A DNA stretch of 64,000 bases from Comamonadaceae bacterium OS-4. Its GTDB lineage: Bacteria > Pseudomonadota > Gammaproteobacteria > Burkholderiales > Burkholderiaceae_C. Each line of letters opens with the position of its first letter. The first letter of the stretch is position 1. The stretch spans positions 3,184,501 through 3,248,500 of the forward strand of contig AP026970.1 of NCBI GenBank assembly GCA_027924025.1, written 5' to 3'. The position numbers were made by a program, and so were the translations under genes. The notes below the pieces were generated by a model. The model was not told the DNA's origin. It was given only the letters and a program-made list of their open reading frames with translations, and did no database searches. Positions 1 to 8,092 of this stretch are shown piece after piece.

Positions 1-449
1 TAGTCATAGCCCCATTTCCACTGCATGCCTGTCGCCTTGATCGTCAGGTCAGCATTGGTGGTGTCCTTCATGGCGACCACCACCTTGGTGGCGGGGAGCG
101 CCATCAAGATGACGATGACGAAAGGAACAATCGTCCAAATAATTTCAACTGTGACCGACTCATGGAAGGTCGCGGGTTTGTGACCCACCGACTTGCGGTG
201 CTTCCAGATGGAATAGAACATGACGGCGAAAACCGCCACAAAGATCACGGAACACACGATCAACATGAACCAGTGGAGCCACTGCTGCTCATGCGCAATT
301 TTGGTGACTGCGGGTGCCAGATTCAGCTGATTGACCGCTGGACCGCCCGGCAAATCATTCACTGCCTGCGCTTGCGACAGGAGGGATGTACCGGCAAAAG
401 CGCCGGCAGTCCACAGCATGGAAGCCAGTTTGTTCGTTGTGTTCTTCAT
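1..449 (-). CDS. coxB: Cytochrome c oxidase subunit II, N-terminal part
   Basis: This is the start of aa3-type cytochrome c oxidase subunit II, which accepts electrons from cytochrome c at the CuA site. The gene runs off the left edge, so only about 149 residues are present. Visible are a signal peptide ending near SQAQA (about residue 30), two membrane segments (about residues 60-82 and 100-120) and the conserved GMQWKWGYDY strand at the start of the cupredoxin domain. The CuA ligands lie outside the window, so catalytic integrity cannot be judged. The ATG at 449 is the obvious start because the signal peptide follows directly. Confidence 0.95.
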   Translation of the reverse strand, partial: MKNTTNKLASMLWTAGAFAGTSLLSQAQAVNDLPGGPAVNQLNLAPAVTKIAHEQQWLHWFMLIVCSVIFVAVFAVMFYSIWKHRKSVGHKPATFHESVTVEIIWTIVPFVIVILMALPATKVVVAMKDTTNADLTIKATGMQWKWGYD

Positions 450-505
450 CTCGTTCACTTTTAGATGCCCCAAAATAATTCACCGCACCGGATTCACGCC
501 TGCCA

Positions 506-982
506 TCAGGCAGCACGCAAAGCCGAACGAATCTCTCTAGCCAGCTGCGGTCGCAACTCCGGGCGTATATACCGCCCGACCTGAATGGTCCGGCCGCGCT
601 CTGACAATTCAATCAGCGACGTATCACTTGCACGCGGCTCAACCCTCACCCAACCTCTTTGAAACTCTGCTTTTTCCAACTTGCCGCCACACTCCAACTC
701 AACGACGAGTCGGTTATCCAGCAATGCAATGTGCTCTCCGTCGGTCGAATGCCTTGCGTACACGTAAAAGGCCAGCCCGACTGCGATCAACTCCAAGGAG
801 GCGAATGGAATCACCAGCGTTGCACCTTGGAACCAGAAGAAAAGCCCGATTCCGATGGAAACCACGCATAGCGCTACATAAGTCCACACCAACTGCAGGG
901 GCGTTACGGAACAATTCCGCCGGAGAAGCCAGTGGACCTGTTGCCCTTCTACTGTCGCAAAGCGAAAACCCGGATTCGTCAT
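506..982 (-). CDS. DUF2244 family membrane protein
   Basis: A protein of about 158 residues of the DUF2244 type. Such proteins often sit beside cytochrome oxidase genes in proteobacteria, as here directly upstream of coxB on the same strand. Two adjacent hydrophobic segments (about residues 30-52 and 56-75) form a membrane hairpin, followed by a soluble C-terminal domain ending in an arginine-rich stretch. I chose the ATG at 982. A GTG three codons upstream at 991 is equally possible because neither has a strong ribosome binding site. The biochemical role is not established; a link to oxidase assembly is inferred only from position. Confidence 0.8.
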   Translation of the reverse strand: MTNPGFRFATVEGQQVHWLLRRNCSVTPLQLVWTYVALCVVSIGIGLFFWFQGATLVIPFASLELIAVGLAFYVYARHSTDGEHIALLDNRLVVELECGGKLEKAEFQRGWVRVEPRASDTSLIELSERGRTIQVGRYIRPELRPQLAREIRSALRAA

Positions 983-1134
983 GCGTGTCACCCGAAATGA
1001 ACTGTGCCGGTAAAAACTCAGTCCAAACTGGAGGGGGAATATGCCATCACCTCGTTCCTAACATTGTATGACAGTAACGAACTTGACAGGCCTCAGCCCG
1101 GCGCCACGTTGAGGGGAATCCGTAGGGGTTTTGC

Positions 1135-2013
1135 CTAGTTTTTCAGAGCGGCGCGCATGTCGCCCAAGGAAACGCGCGTCTCTGGTGCAACCTTCAAACG
1201 AGGCTTGGGCTTGAAGGCGTGCCCGTAGACCACTTCAAAAGTGATCGTCAAGCGTCCGTCGTCCATGCCCAGCTCGCGGGTGAGGCGCTCCAACAATTCT
1301 TTGCGCCACCCTTTGGTTCTGGTGCCAGCAAAGCGGTTCGTGTGCAAATTACGGCCCAAACCGCGCAACTCCTCCAATAGACGCTCCGCCGAAGAATAGC
1401 TCAGGGTAATGCGCTCCATGTCCATCACAGGCTCCGCAAAGCCGGCATGCACCAGCATGTCACCCCAGTCGTGCATGTCAGTGAACTGGTGATGCGGCTG
1501 GGGCCAACCCGCCCCATCAAAAACACGACGCAACTCGCGCAAGGTATCGGGGCCGAAGCAGGAAAACATGACAAACCCGTCGACAGCCAAGTGAGAGTGC
1601 CACTCGCGGATCAACGCCTGTGGGTCCGCCGCCATGTGCAGCGCCATGTTGGCCCACAACATTTGCACCGGATCCACCGCTTTTTCAAACCGGGGCGTGG
1701 CGCCCGTCCACCGCCCGGGACTCCACCACGCGGGTGTCAGGACCTTCCGCGAATGCTCTTGCCGGGCTGAGGTGCTCTCGCATACGTAACTTTGCGCTTT
1801 GGGGTAGCGCTTTTGCACTCGCAAATGCCCTTCATAGCCGCCCTTGGAGGGCTCCCAATCCAACCAGGTTGCCGGCTTTTGCACAATCCACTGCAACCGG
1901 TCTTCCATGCGACGGGCCACCTCCTCATGTAGCCAAGGGGCGGACTCCACCGGCGCATGGGCCCAACGGGCTGCGGCAACCGGGTCTATGGTGGGGGGCT
2001 TGTGATCAGTCAT
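1135..2013 (-). CDS. BioC-like SAM-dependent methyltransferase
   Basis: A 292-residue class I methyltransferase resembling BioC (malonyl-ACP O-methyltransferase) and the related NDUFAF5 family. The N-terminal DPVAAARWA segment and the central VDPVQMLWANMALHM and FVMFSCFGPDTL motifs are typical of that group. The glycine-rich SAM motif I, normally near residue 70, is poorly recognisable, so the substrate and activity are uncertain. It is divergent from comF, with 38 bp between the two starts. In BioC the reaction primes pimeloyl synthesis for biotin. No other biotin gene is nearby, so I avoid the gene symbol. Confidence 0.7.
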   Translation of the reverse strand: MTDHKPPTIDPVAAARWAHAPVESAPWLHEEVARRMEDRLQWIVQKPATWLDWEPSKGGYEGHLRVQKRYPKAQSYVCESTSARQEHSRKVLTPAWWSPGRWTGATPRFEKAVDPVQMLWANMALHMAADPQALIREWHSHLAVDGFVMFSCFGPDTLRELRRVFDGAGWPQPHHQFTDMHDWGDMLVHAGFAEPVMDMERITLSYSSAERLLEELRGLGRNLHTNRFAGTRTKGWRKELLERLTRELGMDDGRLTITFEVVYGHAFKPKPRLKVAPETRVSLGDMRAALKN

Positions 2014-2051
2014 GGCCAGGAAAATCGTCGGTCCGCGAGTATATTGGCCCC

Positions 2052-2765
2052 ATGTTCAGCGCCTTGCTCCAAGGGTTAAGCCGCCAAGTGCCGAGCGTGT
2101 GTCGGGTTTGCAGAGCATGGCCCTCGCACCCGGTGTGCGAAAACTGTGTGCAGGCATTTGCCCAGCCGGTCCACCGCTGCGCGCTATGTGCACTCGCCAT
2201 CCCGACGACCTTGCATCACTGCAAAGCATGCACGGCTACCCCGCCCGTGTGGCATGCAGCACTTGCGGCCGTGGACTATGGTTACCCTTGGGACCGGCTG
2301 ATTGCGGACTTCAAGTTCCAGGGCAATCCGGCCTGGGCGCGCCACTTCGCCACCGTCATGCGGAGTGCGCCTTGGGTGGAGCCCGCCCTGGAAGAGGCTG
2401 ATTGGCTGATCCCGATGCCATTGGCCAGGGAACGTCTGCTGGAGCGGGGTTTTAACCAGTCCGCGCTGCTGGCCCGCCATCTGAGCCCTGCCAAAGTGCG
2501 GGAGGATTGGCTATTGCGCCTTTTCCACACCCCGCCACAAAGTGGGCTGTCCCGCGAAGAGCGGCAGCACAACCTGCAGCACGCTTTTGCCATGGAGCCG
2601 CACAGCGGCGCGCGCTTGCAAGGCAAAAACATCATCTTGGTAGACGACGTGATGACCAGTGGCGCCACCATGGCGGCTGCAAGCCTCGTCTTGCAGCGCG
2701 CCGGCGCCCGGCAGATCACAGCACTGGTGTTTGCGCGCACTGCCCGAGGGGATGCCGGAGCGTAG
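2052..2765 (+). CDS. comF: ComF family phosphoribosyltransferase-like protein
   Basis: A 237-residue ComF/GntX-type protein linked to DNA uptake in competent bacteria. The N-terminus carries cysteine pairs (CRVC, CENC, CALC, CKAC within residues 17-60) that look like a zinc-binding module. The C-terminus carries the phosphoribosyltransferase signature ILVDDVMTSGAT. The open frame extends far upstream, but the ATG at 2052 aligns with the usual N-terminus just before the cysteines. It is followed by trmL after 11 bp, so the two are probably cotranscribed. Confidence 0.9.
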   Translation: MFSALLQGLSRQVPSVCRVCRAWPSHPVCENCVQAFAQPVHRCALCALAIPTTLHHCKACTATPPVWHAALAAVDYGYPWDRLIADFKFQGNPAWARHFATVMRSAPWVEPALEEADWLIPMPLARERLLERGFNQSALLARHLSPAKVREDWLLRLFHTPPQSGLSREERQHNLQHAFAMEPHSGARLQGKNIILVDDVMTSGATMAAASLVLQRAGARQITALVFARTARGDAGA

Positions 2766-2776
2766 ACAATCACGAC

Positions 2777-3241
2777 ATGTTTCATATTGTTTTAGTTGAA
2801 CCAGAAATTCCGCCCAACACCGGTAACGTGATCCGGCTGGCGGCCAACACCGGCTGCCAATTGCACCTGGTGGAACCCTTGGGCTTTTCGATGGACGACA
2901 AGCACATGCGGCGCGCAGGATTGGACTACCATGAGTACGCCCAACTCAAGCGGCACGCCAGTTGGCAGCAGTTTCTGGAGGACGAGAAACCCGATCCTGA
3001 GCGACTCTTCACGCTCACCACCCGAGGAACACGCAGCCCCTTTGAGGTTGCATTTCAAGCGGGGGACTGGCTGGTCTTCGGTTCAGAAACCAAGGGAATT
3101 TCCGACTTTGTGCGGACTTCGTTCAGCCCCGAACGCAGTTTGCGCCTGCCCATGCGGCCGGACCAGCGCAGCCTCAACCTGTCGAATGCAGTGGCAGTCA
3201 CCGTGTTCGAGGCCTGGCGCCAAAACGGTTTCGGCGGTTGA
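2777..3241 (+). CDS. trmL: tRNA (cytidine/uridine-34 2'-O)-methyltransferase
   Basis: A 154-residue SPOUT-class methyltransferase that methylates the wobble ribose of certain tRNA-Leu species. The protein starts MFHIVLVEPEIPPNTGN, which is the family N-terminus. It ends with the knotted SAM-binding region, LRLPMRPDQRSLNLSNA followed by VAVTVFEAW. Length matches TrmL/YibK. The ATG at 2777 was chosen because the upstream extension is not conserved-looking and overlaps comF in another frame. Confidence 0.93.
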   Translation: MFHIVLVEPEIPPNTGNVIRLAANTGCQLHLVEPLGFSMDDKHMRRAGLDYHEYAQLKRHASWQQFLEDEKPDPERLFTLTTRGTRSPFEVAFQAGDWLVFGSETKGISDFVRTSFSPERSLRLPMRPDQRSLNLSNAVAVTVFEAWRQNGFGG

Positions 3242-3269
3242 CGCCAGACGGCGCCCCCCACCGGATAGC

Positions 3270-3725
3270 TCAGGGGTACTGGCGGACCAAGGCCTCTGCC
3301 ACACAAGCAGGTTTGGCAGCCCCTTCGCGCTCGATCGTGACTTCCCAGCTTTGCTGGACACCCCCGTTATCAATCGGCTCGGCTGACAGCAGCTTCAAAT
3401 GGGCACGCAGCCGGCTGTTCACCGGCACCGGTGACACAAAGCGGACCTTGTTGAGCCCGTAGTTGACCCCCATGCGGGCCTCGGTCACCGCGAGGCTGGA
3501 CTCCATAAACCGGGGAATCAAAGACAAGGTCAAAAAGCCGTGCGCAATCGGGGTGCCAAAAGGCCCTTGCGCCGCGCGCACCGGGTCCACATGGATCCAC
3601 TGGTGGTCTCCCGTCGCCTGGGCAAACAAATCGATCTGAGTCTGGCTGATGGTGAGCCAGTCGCTGACCGCGACCGTGGTGCCAACTTGGGCGGACAGCT
3701 CCGCCAGTGTGTCAAAGATTTTCAT
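3270..3725 (-). CDS. MaoC-like (R)-specific enoyl-CoA hydratase/dehydratase
   Basis: A 151-residue single hot-dog-fold protein of the MaoC dehydratase family. The hydratase signature ATGDHQWIHVDP (about residues 38-49) contains the conserved Asp/His pair, followed by the typical PFGTPIAHGFLTLSL helix. Such enzymes hydrate enoyl-CoA thioesters in fatty acid or polyhydroxyalkanoate metabolism. The exact substrate cannot be read from the sequence. The ATG at 3725 is preferred to the TTG two codons upstream. Confidence 0.88.
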   Translation of the reverse strand: MKIFDTLAELSAQVGTTVAVSDWLTISQTQIDLFAQATGDHQWIHVDPVRAAQGPFGTPIAHGFLTLSLIPRFMESSLAVTEARMGVNYGLNKVRFVSPVPVNSRLRAHLKLLSAEPIDNGGVQQSWEVTIEREGAAKPACVAEALVRQYP

Positions 3726-3779
3726 GCACAAACTCTAGCCAGTGGTGGCCGGGGCGCATGTAGCCCGGGTGACAGTGGG

Positions 3780-4397
3780 TCAGGTACTCAACCAGTCGCA
3801 AATCGGCTGCCACTGTTGCAAGTCGCGTTCGACCTTACCCGGTGCCACGTCAAATATGGTGAGGCCTCGCGCTGTCGTCTGGATGTAGTTCTGGGTATCG
3901 CGCACCGAGCCGAGCACCGGCAAGCCCAAGCCGGTGACAAAGTGTTGGAGTTGCTCGGCAGCCAGTGTCCGCTCGTCGACCCGCATCCCGACAATGCCCA
4001 CCTTAAATTTGTCGGCCCGCGAGCTGGCAGCCAACTCATCCAGAAAAGGCTTGGTCGCAAAAATATCAAAAATACTGGGCTGCAAGGGCACGACCACATG
4101 GGTCGCGATCTTCAAAACCTCTTTCAAACGCTTGCCGTGCAAGCCAGCGGGGGTATCGAGCACCACGTGACTGGTACCTTTGGGCGGCTTGGCGATGCCA
4201 TCGGCGCCCAAGGCCCAGCCGGTAATCGGCTTGGCCGCGGCGGGGCGCAAACTTAACCAAAGCTGCGAGGACTGCTGACGATCGGCGTCCCCCAGCATGA
4301 CGGCGTGCCCTTGGGACGCGAAATACCCGGCAATTTGGGTGGACAGCGTGGACTTCCCCACCCCGCCTTTGGGATTCGCAACAACAACCACGGGCAT
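3780..4397 (-). CDS. ParA/MinD-type ATPase
   Basis: A 205-residue P-loop ATPase of the ParA family with the deviant Walker A motif KGGVGKST (residues 10-17) and a conserved DTPAG Walker B-like motif. The family positions DNA, protein clusters or membrane complexes by nucleotide-dependent dimerisation. No ParB-like partner lies next to it, so this is an orphan ParA whose cargo is unknown. Start choice is supported by AGGAGAC just upstream of the ATG at 4397. It diverges from kefF. Confidence 0.85.
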   Translation of the reverse strand: MPVVVVANPKGGVGKSTLSTQIAGYFASQGHAVMLGDADRQQSSQLWLSLRPAAAKPITGWALGADGIAKPPKGTSHVVLDTPAGLHGKRLKEVLKIATHVVVPLQPSIFDIFATKPFLDELAASSRADKFKVGIVGMRVDERTLAAEQLQHFVTGLGLPVLGSVRDTQNYIQTTARGLTIFDVAPGKVERDLQQWQPICDWLST

Positions 4398-4437
4398 AAA
4401 CAAAGTCTCCTGCAAATAACTGCGCTATGTTATCGGC

Positions 4438-5061
4438 ATGGTCAATGAAAACCAACCTTCTCCCATTTACGTGATCGCGGCGCACCCGAACTGGCGCGAC
4501 TCGCGGGTCAACCGCCAGCTGCACACCGCCGCAACCACCACCGCAGGCGTAAGCGTGTGCGACTTGTACGAGACCTATCCGGATTACGCGATCGAGGTGC
4601 AGGCCGAGCAAACCAAGCTTGAGGCGGCCCAACTGGTCGTGCTGATGCATCCGGTCCAGTGGTACTCCATGCCCGCACTGCTCAAGCTCTGGGTCGACGA
4701 AGTGCTGAGCTATGGCTGGGCGTATGGGCAGGGCGCCAGTGCCCTCAAAGGCAAAGACCTGTGGCTGGTGGCCAGCACAGGCGGGGCGGAATCGTCGTAC
4801 CACCCGCAGGGCTATAACCGCTACTTTTTTGACGCCTTCTTGCCACCCTACGAACAGACCGCGGCGCTATGCGGGATGCGCTTTCTCCCGCCGATGGTGT
4901 TGCACGGTGCCCATAGCGCGCCTGCAGAGGTAGTAGCTGAGCACGTGAGCACCTTCCGTGAGCGGCTGCAGACCTACCCGCACTGGCCGGAGCTGGACGA
5001 GCTGGCGGACTGTGCGGCCTGCGAAGTGCCGGAACAGGACCGACCTGCAGGGGAGCACTGA
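4438..5061 (+). CDS. kefF: KefF-like NAD(P)H quinone oxidoreductase, ancillary to KefC
   Basis: A 207-residue flavodoxin-fold oxidoreductase of the KefF/MdaB group. The N-terminus IYVIAAHPNWRDSRVNRQL is the FMN-binding start, and VVLMHPVQWYSMPALLKLWVDEV is the conserved central strand-loop. KefF is the cytosplasmic activating partner of the glutathione-gated K+ efflux channel KefC. The next gene starts 1 bp after this stop, so the two are translationally coupled and very probably form one functional unit. Confidence 0.88.
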   Translation: MVNENQPSPIYVIAAHPNWRDSRVNRQLHTAATTTAGVSVCDLYETYPDYAIEVQAEQTKLEAAQLVVLMHPVQWYSMPALLKLWVDEVLSYGWAYGQGASALKGKDLWLVASTGGAESSYHPQGYNRYFFDAFLPPYEQTAALCGMRFLPPMVLHGAHSAPAEVVAEHVSTFRERLQTYPHWPELDELADCAACEVPEQDRPAGEH

Positions 5062-5062
5062 G

Positions 5063-6889
5063 ATGGAACACGCACCCGCCTGGCTGCTCAACAGCCTGAT
5101 TTACCTGAGCGCCGCAGTGATCGCGGTGCCGATTTCCAAGGCGCTGGGTCTGGGCGCCATCATTGGCTACCTGGCCGCCGGTATCGCGATCGGCCCCTGG
5201 GGCGCAGGCCTGGTTACCAATGTGGAAGACATTCTTCACTTTGCCGAATTCGGCGTGGTGCTGATGCTGTTTCTGGTGGGCCTGGAGCTGGAGCCGCGCC
5301 GGCTCTGGAGCCTGCGCCGATCCATCTTCGGCTGGGGGGCGATGCAAGTGCTGGGTTGCGCTGCGCTTTTGATGCTTGTAGCGGTGGCCTGTGGTGTGGG
5401 CTGGCGCTTGAGCCTGGTGGGCGCGCTCGGCTTGGCACTGTCGAGCACCGCCATCGCCCTGCAAGTGATGGAAGAGCGCAACCTGCTCCCCACGCCCAGC
5501 GGCCAAGCGGCGTTCTCCATTTTGTTGTTTCAGGATGTGGCAGCCATCCCAATCCTGGCGCTACTGCCTCTACTCGGCGCTGCTTCAGGACAAAACAGCG
5601 ATCTAGCCCCCGTTGAATATGCGCAAGCAGCTATAAAAATCATAGCGGTCATCGTCAGCATCATCTTGGGGGGACGCTTGTTGTTGCGCCCCCTGTTTCG
5701 CTGGATTGCACGCTCCAACACGCCAGAGATATTTACCGCAGCCGCCTTGCTGCTGGTGGTCGGCATCTCTGCCCTGATGCTATTGGTCGGCTTGAGCATG
5801 GCCTTGGGCGCTTTTCTGGCGGGCGTACTGCTGGCAGACAGCGAGTACCGGCGCGAGCTGGAGACCGACCTGGAGCCCTTCAAGGGCCTGCTGCTCGGGC
5901 TGTTTTTTATTGCAGTGGGCATGAGCATCGACTTTGGCGTCCTGCGCGCATCCCCGGGTGCGATGGCTCTCGTCGTGTTCGGCTTTCTGGCGGTGAAGGG
6001 CGCCGTGATCTACACCCTGGCACGCCATATCCAACTTCCATTGGCCGAGCGCCCGGTGTTCACCTTGCTGCTGGCCCAAGGGGGTGAGTTCGCATTTGTC
6101 GTGTTTCAGGCCGCCGCCGGAGCCCACGTATTTCCGGCTCAGACTGCGTCGCTGCTGATTGGCGCGGTCGCGGTTTCCATGCTGCTGAGCCCCTTGGTGC
6201 TGGTTGCGGTGGACCGTCTGTTGCTGCCGCGTTTTGCCGGTTCTGGCGGTACGCCTCTCGAGGAAATCGCAGAGCAGCAGGATGCGCCTGTCATCATTGC
6301 CGGCTTCGGGCGTTACGGGCAAATTGTCGGCCGGGTCATGCTGGCAGAGGGCATCTCCACGACCGTGTTGGACCATGATGCTGAAATGGTCGAAGTCGCC
6401 CGCAAGCTGGGCTACCGCGTGTTTTACGGCGATGCAACCCGGCTGGATTTGCTCCGCATCTCAGGCGCGGAGCAGGCGAAAGTGCTGGTCGTCGCTGTGG
6501 ATGATGTGGAGCAATCGCTCGCGGTGGTCGATCTGGTGCGGGCCCATTTCCCCGGGCTGCACATCGTGGCCCGTGCCCGGGACGTCACCCACTGGAACCA
6601 GCTGCGCGAACGCGGTGTCACCTTGGTGGAGCGGGAGCTGTTTGAGTCGAGCCTGCGCAGCGCCCGCAGCGTGTTGCAGTTGCTGGGCCAACCCGCCCAT
6701 GCGGCACGCCAGACCGCCATGCGCTTTCGGCTCCACAACCTTGCCTTGTTTGAAAAAATGCGCCCTCACTTCAAAGACCGCAGCAAGCTGATTGCCACCA
6801 TCAAACAAGGCCGCCAGCAACTCGAAGAGCAAATGGCCCAAGAGCGGGCAGACCAGGAAAAACGAGATACCACCCGGTGGGTGGACTAA
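5063..6889 (+). CDS. kefC: Glutathione-regulated K+/H+ antiporter, CPA2 family with RCK domain
   Basis: A 608-residue CPA2 transporter. Residues 1-380 form about 12 membrane segments; residues 405-525 form a TrkA-N/RCK domain with the nucleotide-binding signature GFGRYGQIVGRVM; a charged tail follows. KefC releases K+ and acidifies the cytoplasm in response to glutathione adducts of electrophiles. It is coupled to kefF. An oddity is a copy of the dispersed repeat (AATATGCGCAAGCAGCTAT) read in frame at about residues 184-194, just before a membrane segment, suggesting that the repeat was inserted into or preserved within the gene. Confidence 0.92.
   Translation: MEHAPAWLLNSLIYLSAAVIAVPISKALGLGAIIGYLAAGIAIGPWGAGLVTNVEDILHFAEFGVVLMLFLVGLELEPRRLWSLRRSIFGWGAMQVLGCAALLMLVAVACGVGWRLSLVGALGLALSSTAIALQVMEERNLLPTPSGQAAFSILLFQDVAAIPILALLPLLGAASGQNSDLAPVEYAQAAIKIIAVIVSIILGGRLLLRPLFRWIARSNTPEIFTAAALLLVVGISALMLLVGLSMALGAFLAGVLLADSEYRRELETDLEPFKGLLLGLFFIAVGMSIDFGVLRASPGAMALVVFGFLAVKGAVIYTLARHIQLPLAERPVFTLLLAQGGEFAFVVFQAAAGAHVFPAQTASLLIGAVAVSMLLSPLVLVAVDRLLLPRFAGSGGTPLEEIAEQQDAPVIIAGFGRYGQIVGRVMLAEGISTTVLDHDAEMVEVARKLGYRVFYGDATRLDLLRISGAEQAKVLVVAVDDVEQSLAVVDLVRAHFPGLHIVARARDVTHWNQLRERGVTLVERELFESSLRSARSVLQLLGQPAHAARQTAMRFRLHNLALFEKMRPHFKDRSKLIATIKQGRQQLEEQMAQERADQEKRDTTRWVD
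5615..5646 (+). repeat. Dispersed Comamonadaceae-type short repeat, inside kefC
   Basis: AATATGCGCAAGCAGCTAT followed by an A-rich run and CATAGC. The same core recurs at 28991, 29594, 47158, 47926, 60414 and 61195 in either orientation. Here it is translated as EYAQAAIKIIA within kefC. Confidence 0.7.
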
Positions 6890-6914
6890 TTCTCACCGTG
6901 CTAACCTTGAGCCC

Positions 6915-7349
6915 ATGTTCAATCCATCCCAAGAAGACGTACGTCGATTTTTCTGCTCCACCTACGCCAAAGCCAAGGCGGGCCAATCACTTGAAGCTAT
7001 CGAAATCATAGCGTCGCAATGGATGGACGAGCACCCCGAATACCGCGAAGACTTTGCCGACCTGGACACCGCGCTGGCCACGGTGTACGAGGCGACCGAA
7101 GGGCGCACCAACCCTTTTTTGCACTTGAGCATGCATTTGTCGATCAGCGAACAGTGCAGCATCGACCAGCCGCGGGGCATCCGGCAGGCGGTGGAGCTGC
7201 TGACCCACAAGCGGAACTCTTTGCACCAGGCCCACCACGAAGCCATGGAGTGCTTGGGGCAAATGCTCTGGGAAAGCCAGCGCGCCGGCCGGCCACCCGA
7301 TGGCAATGCCTATATTGACTGCGTGCAGCGACACGCCACCAAAGACTGA
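6915..7349 (+). CDS. DUF1841 family protein
   Basis: A 144-residue soluble protein matching the DUF1841 family: the N-terminal MFNPSQEDVRRFF, the central NPFLHLSMHLSISEQ and the HHEAMECLGQMLWE stretch are characteristic. No catalytic function is known. It follows kefC by 25 bp on the same strand. It lacks membrane segments or a signal peptide. The ATG at 6915 matches the family start. Confidence 0.85.
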   Translation: MFNPSQEDVRRFFCSTYAKAKAGQSLEAIEIIASQWMDEHPEYREDFADLDTALATVYEATEGRTNPFLHLSMHLSISEQCSIDQPRGIRQAVELLTHKRNSLHQAHHEAMECLGQMLWESQRAGRPPDGNAYIDCVQRHATKD

Positions 7350-7442
7350 GTCTGCGCTTTCACGCAACTGTCACGGACCTTGTCACGCCGCTGCCATCAT
7401 GCGGCGATAGCATGAATCTTCTGTTTTCAGGAGACTCTGTCC

Positions 7443-8057
7443 ATGCAGGAATTTTTTAAGCAACTCAAAATCCAGCGCTGGGATGACCACCGCTATTACC
7501 ACCACAGCCGCATCAACCAGTCTTTGCACTTGGTCAGCGCGATCAGCTTTGTGGTGGCCTATGCGCTGCTCTTCAAAGACCCCGCCGTGGCGGCTTTGGT
7601 CGCCTGGCTGATCTCGATGACGGCCCGCCAATCCGGCCACTTTTTCTTTGAACCGCGGGGCTACGACGAAGTCAACAAGGCCACCCACGAATACAAAGAA
7701 GAGATCAAGGTCGGCTACAACCTGCAGCGCAAAGTAGTGCTCATGGCCATCTGGGCCGCAGCCCCTGTGATGCTCTGGATCGACCCCACCCTGTTCGGCT
7801 ACTACGAGGCCACCACCGGCTTTGAAGCATTTGCCCGTCACACCGGCGAACTTTGGCTGGCCGTGGGCGTGGGTGGCTTGATTTTCCGCACCGTGCACCT
7901 CTTCTTCATCAAAGACGTGATGTCCGGTCTGGTGTGGATGACCAAAATCATCACCGACCCCTTCCACGACATCAAGCTTTACTACAAGGCACCTCTGGCC
8001 CTGATGCGCGGCGAACTTATCGAACCCCGCGGCAATATGGACCACGCACCCACCTGA
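7443..8057 (+). CDS. Integral membrane protein with Mpo1/DUF962-like motifs
   Basis: A 204-residue hypothetical protein with three or four hydrophobic segments (about residues 28-60, 96-115 and 138-160). Short motifs such as HSRINQSLHLVSA and RQSGHFFFEP recall the His-containing motifs of the Mpo1/DUF962 family, iron-dependent dioxygenases of 2-hydroxy fatty acids. The resemblance is by eye only. It has a good ribosome binding site (CAGGAGAC) upstream of the ATG at 7443. Neighbours in lipid metabolism (psd at 9799) fit a membrane-lipid role, but this is inference. Confidence 0.5.
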   Translation: MQEFFKQLKIQRWDDHRYYHHSRINQSLHLVSAISFVVAYALLFKDPAVAALVAWLISMTARQSGHFFFEPRGYDEVNKATHEYKEEIKVGYNLQRKVVLMAIWAAAPVMLWIDPTLFGYYEATTGFEAFARHTGELWLAVGVGGLIFRTVHLFFIKDVMSGLVWMTKIITDPFHDIKLYYKAPLALMRGELIEPRGNMDHAPT

Positions 8058-8092
8058 CCGGAACCCGTCGCCAGGTTCCGGCCCTCTGAGGC

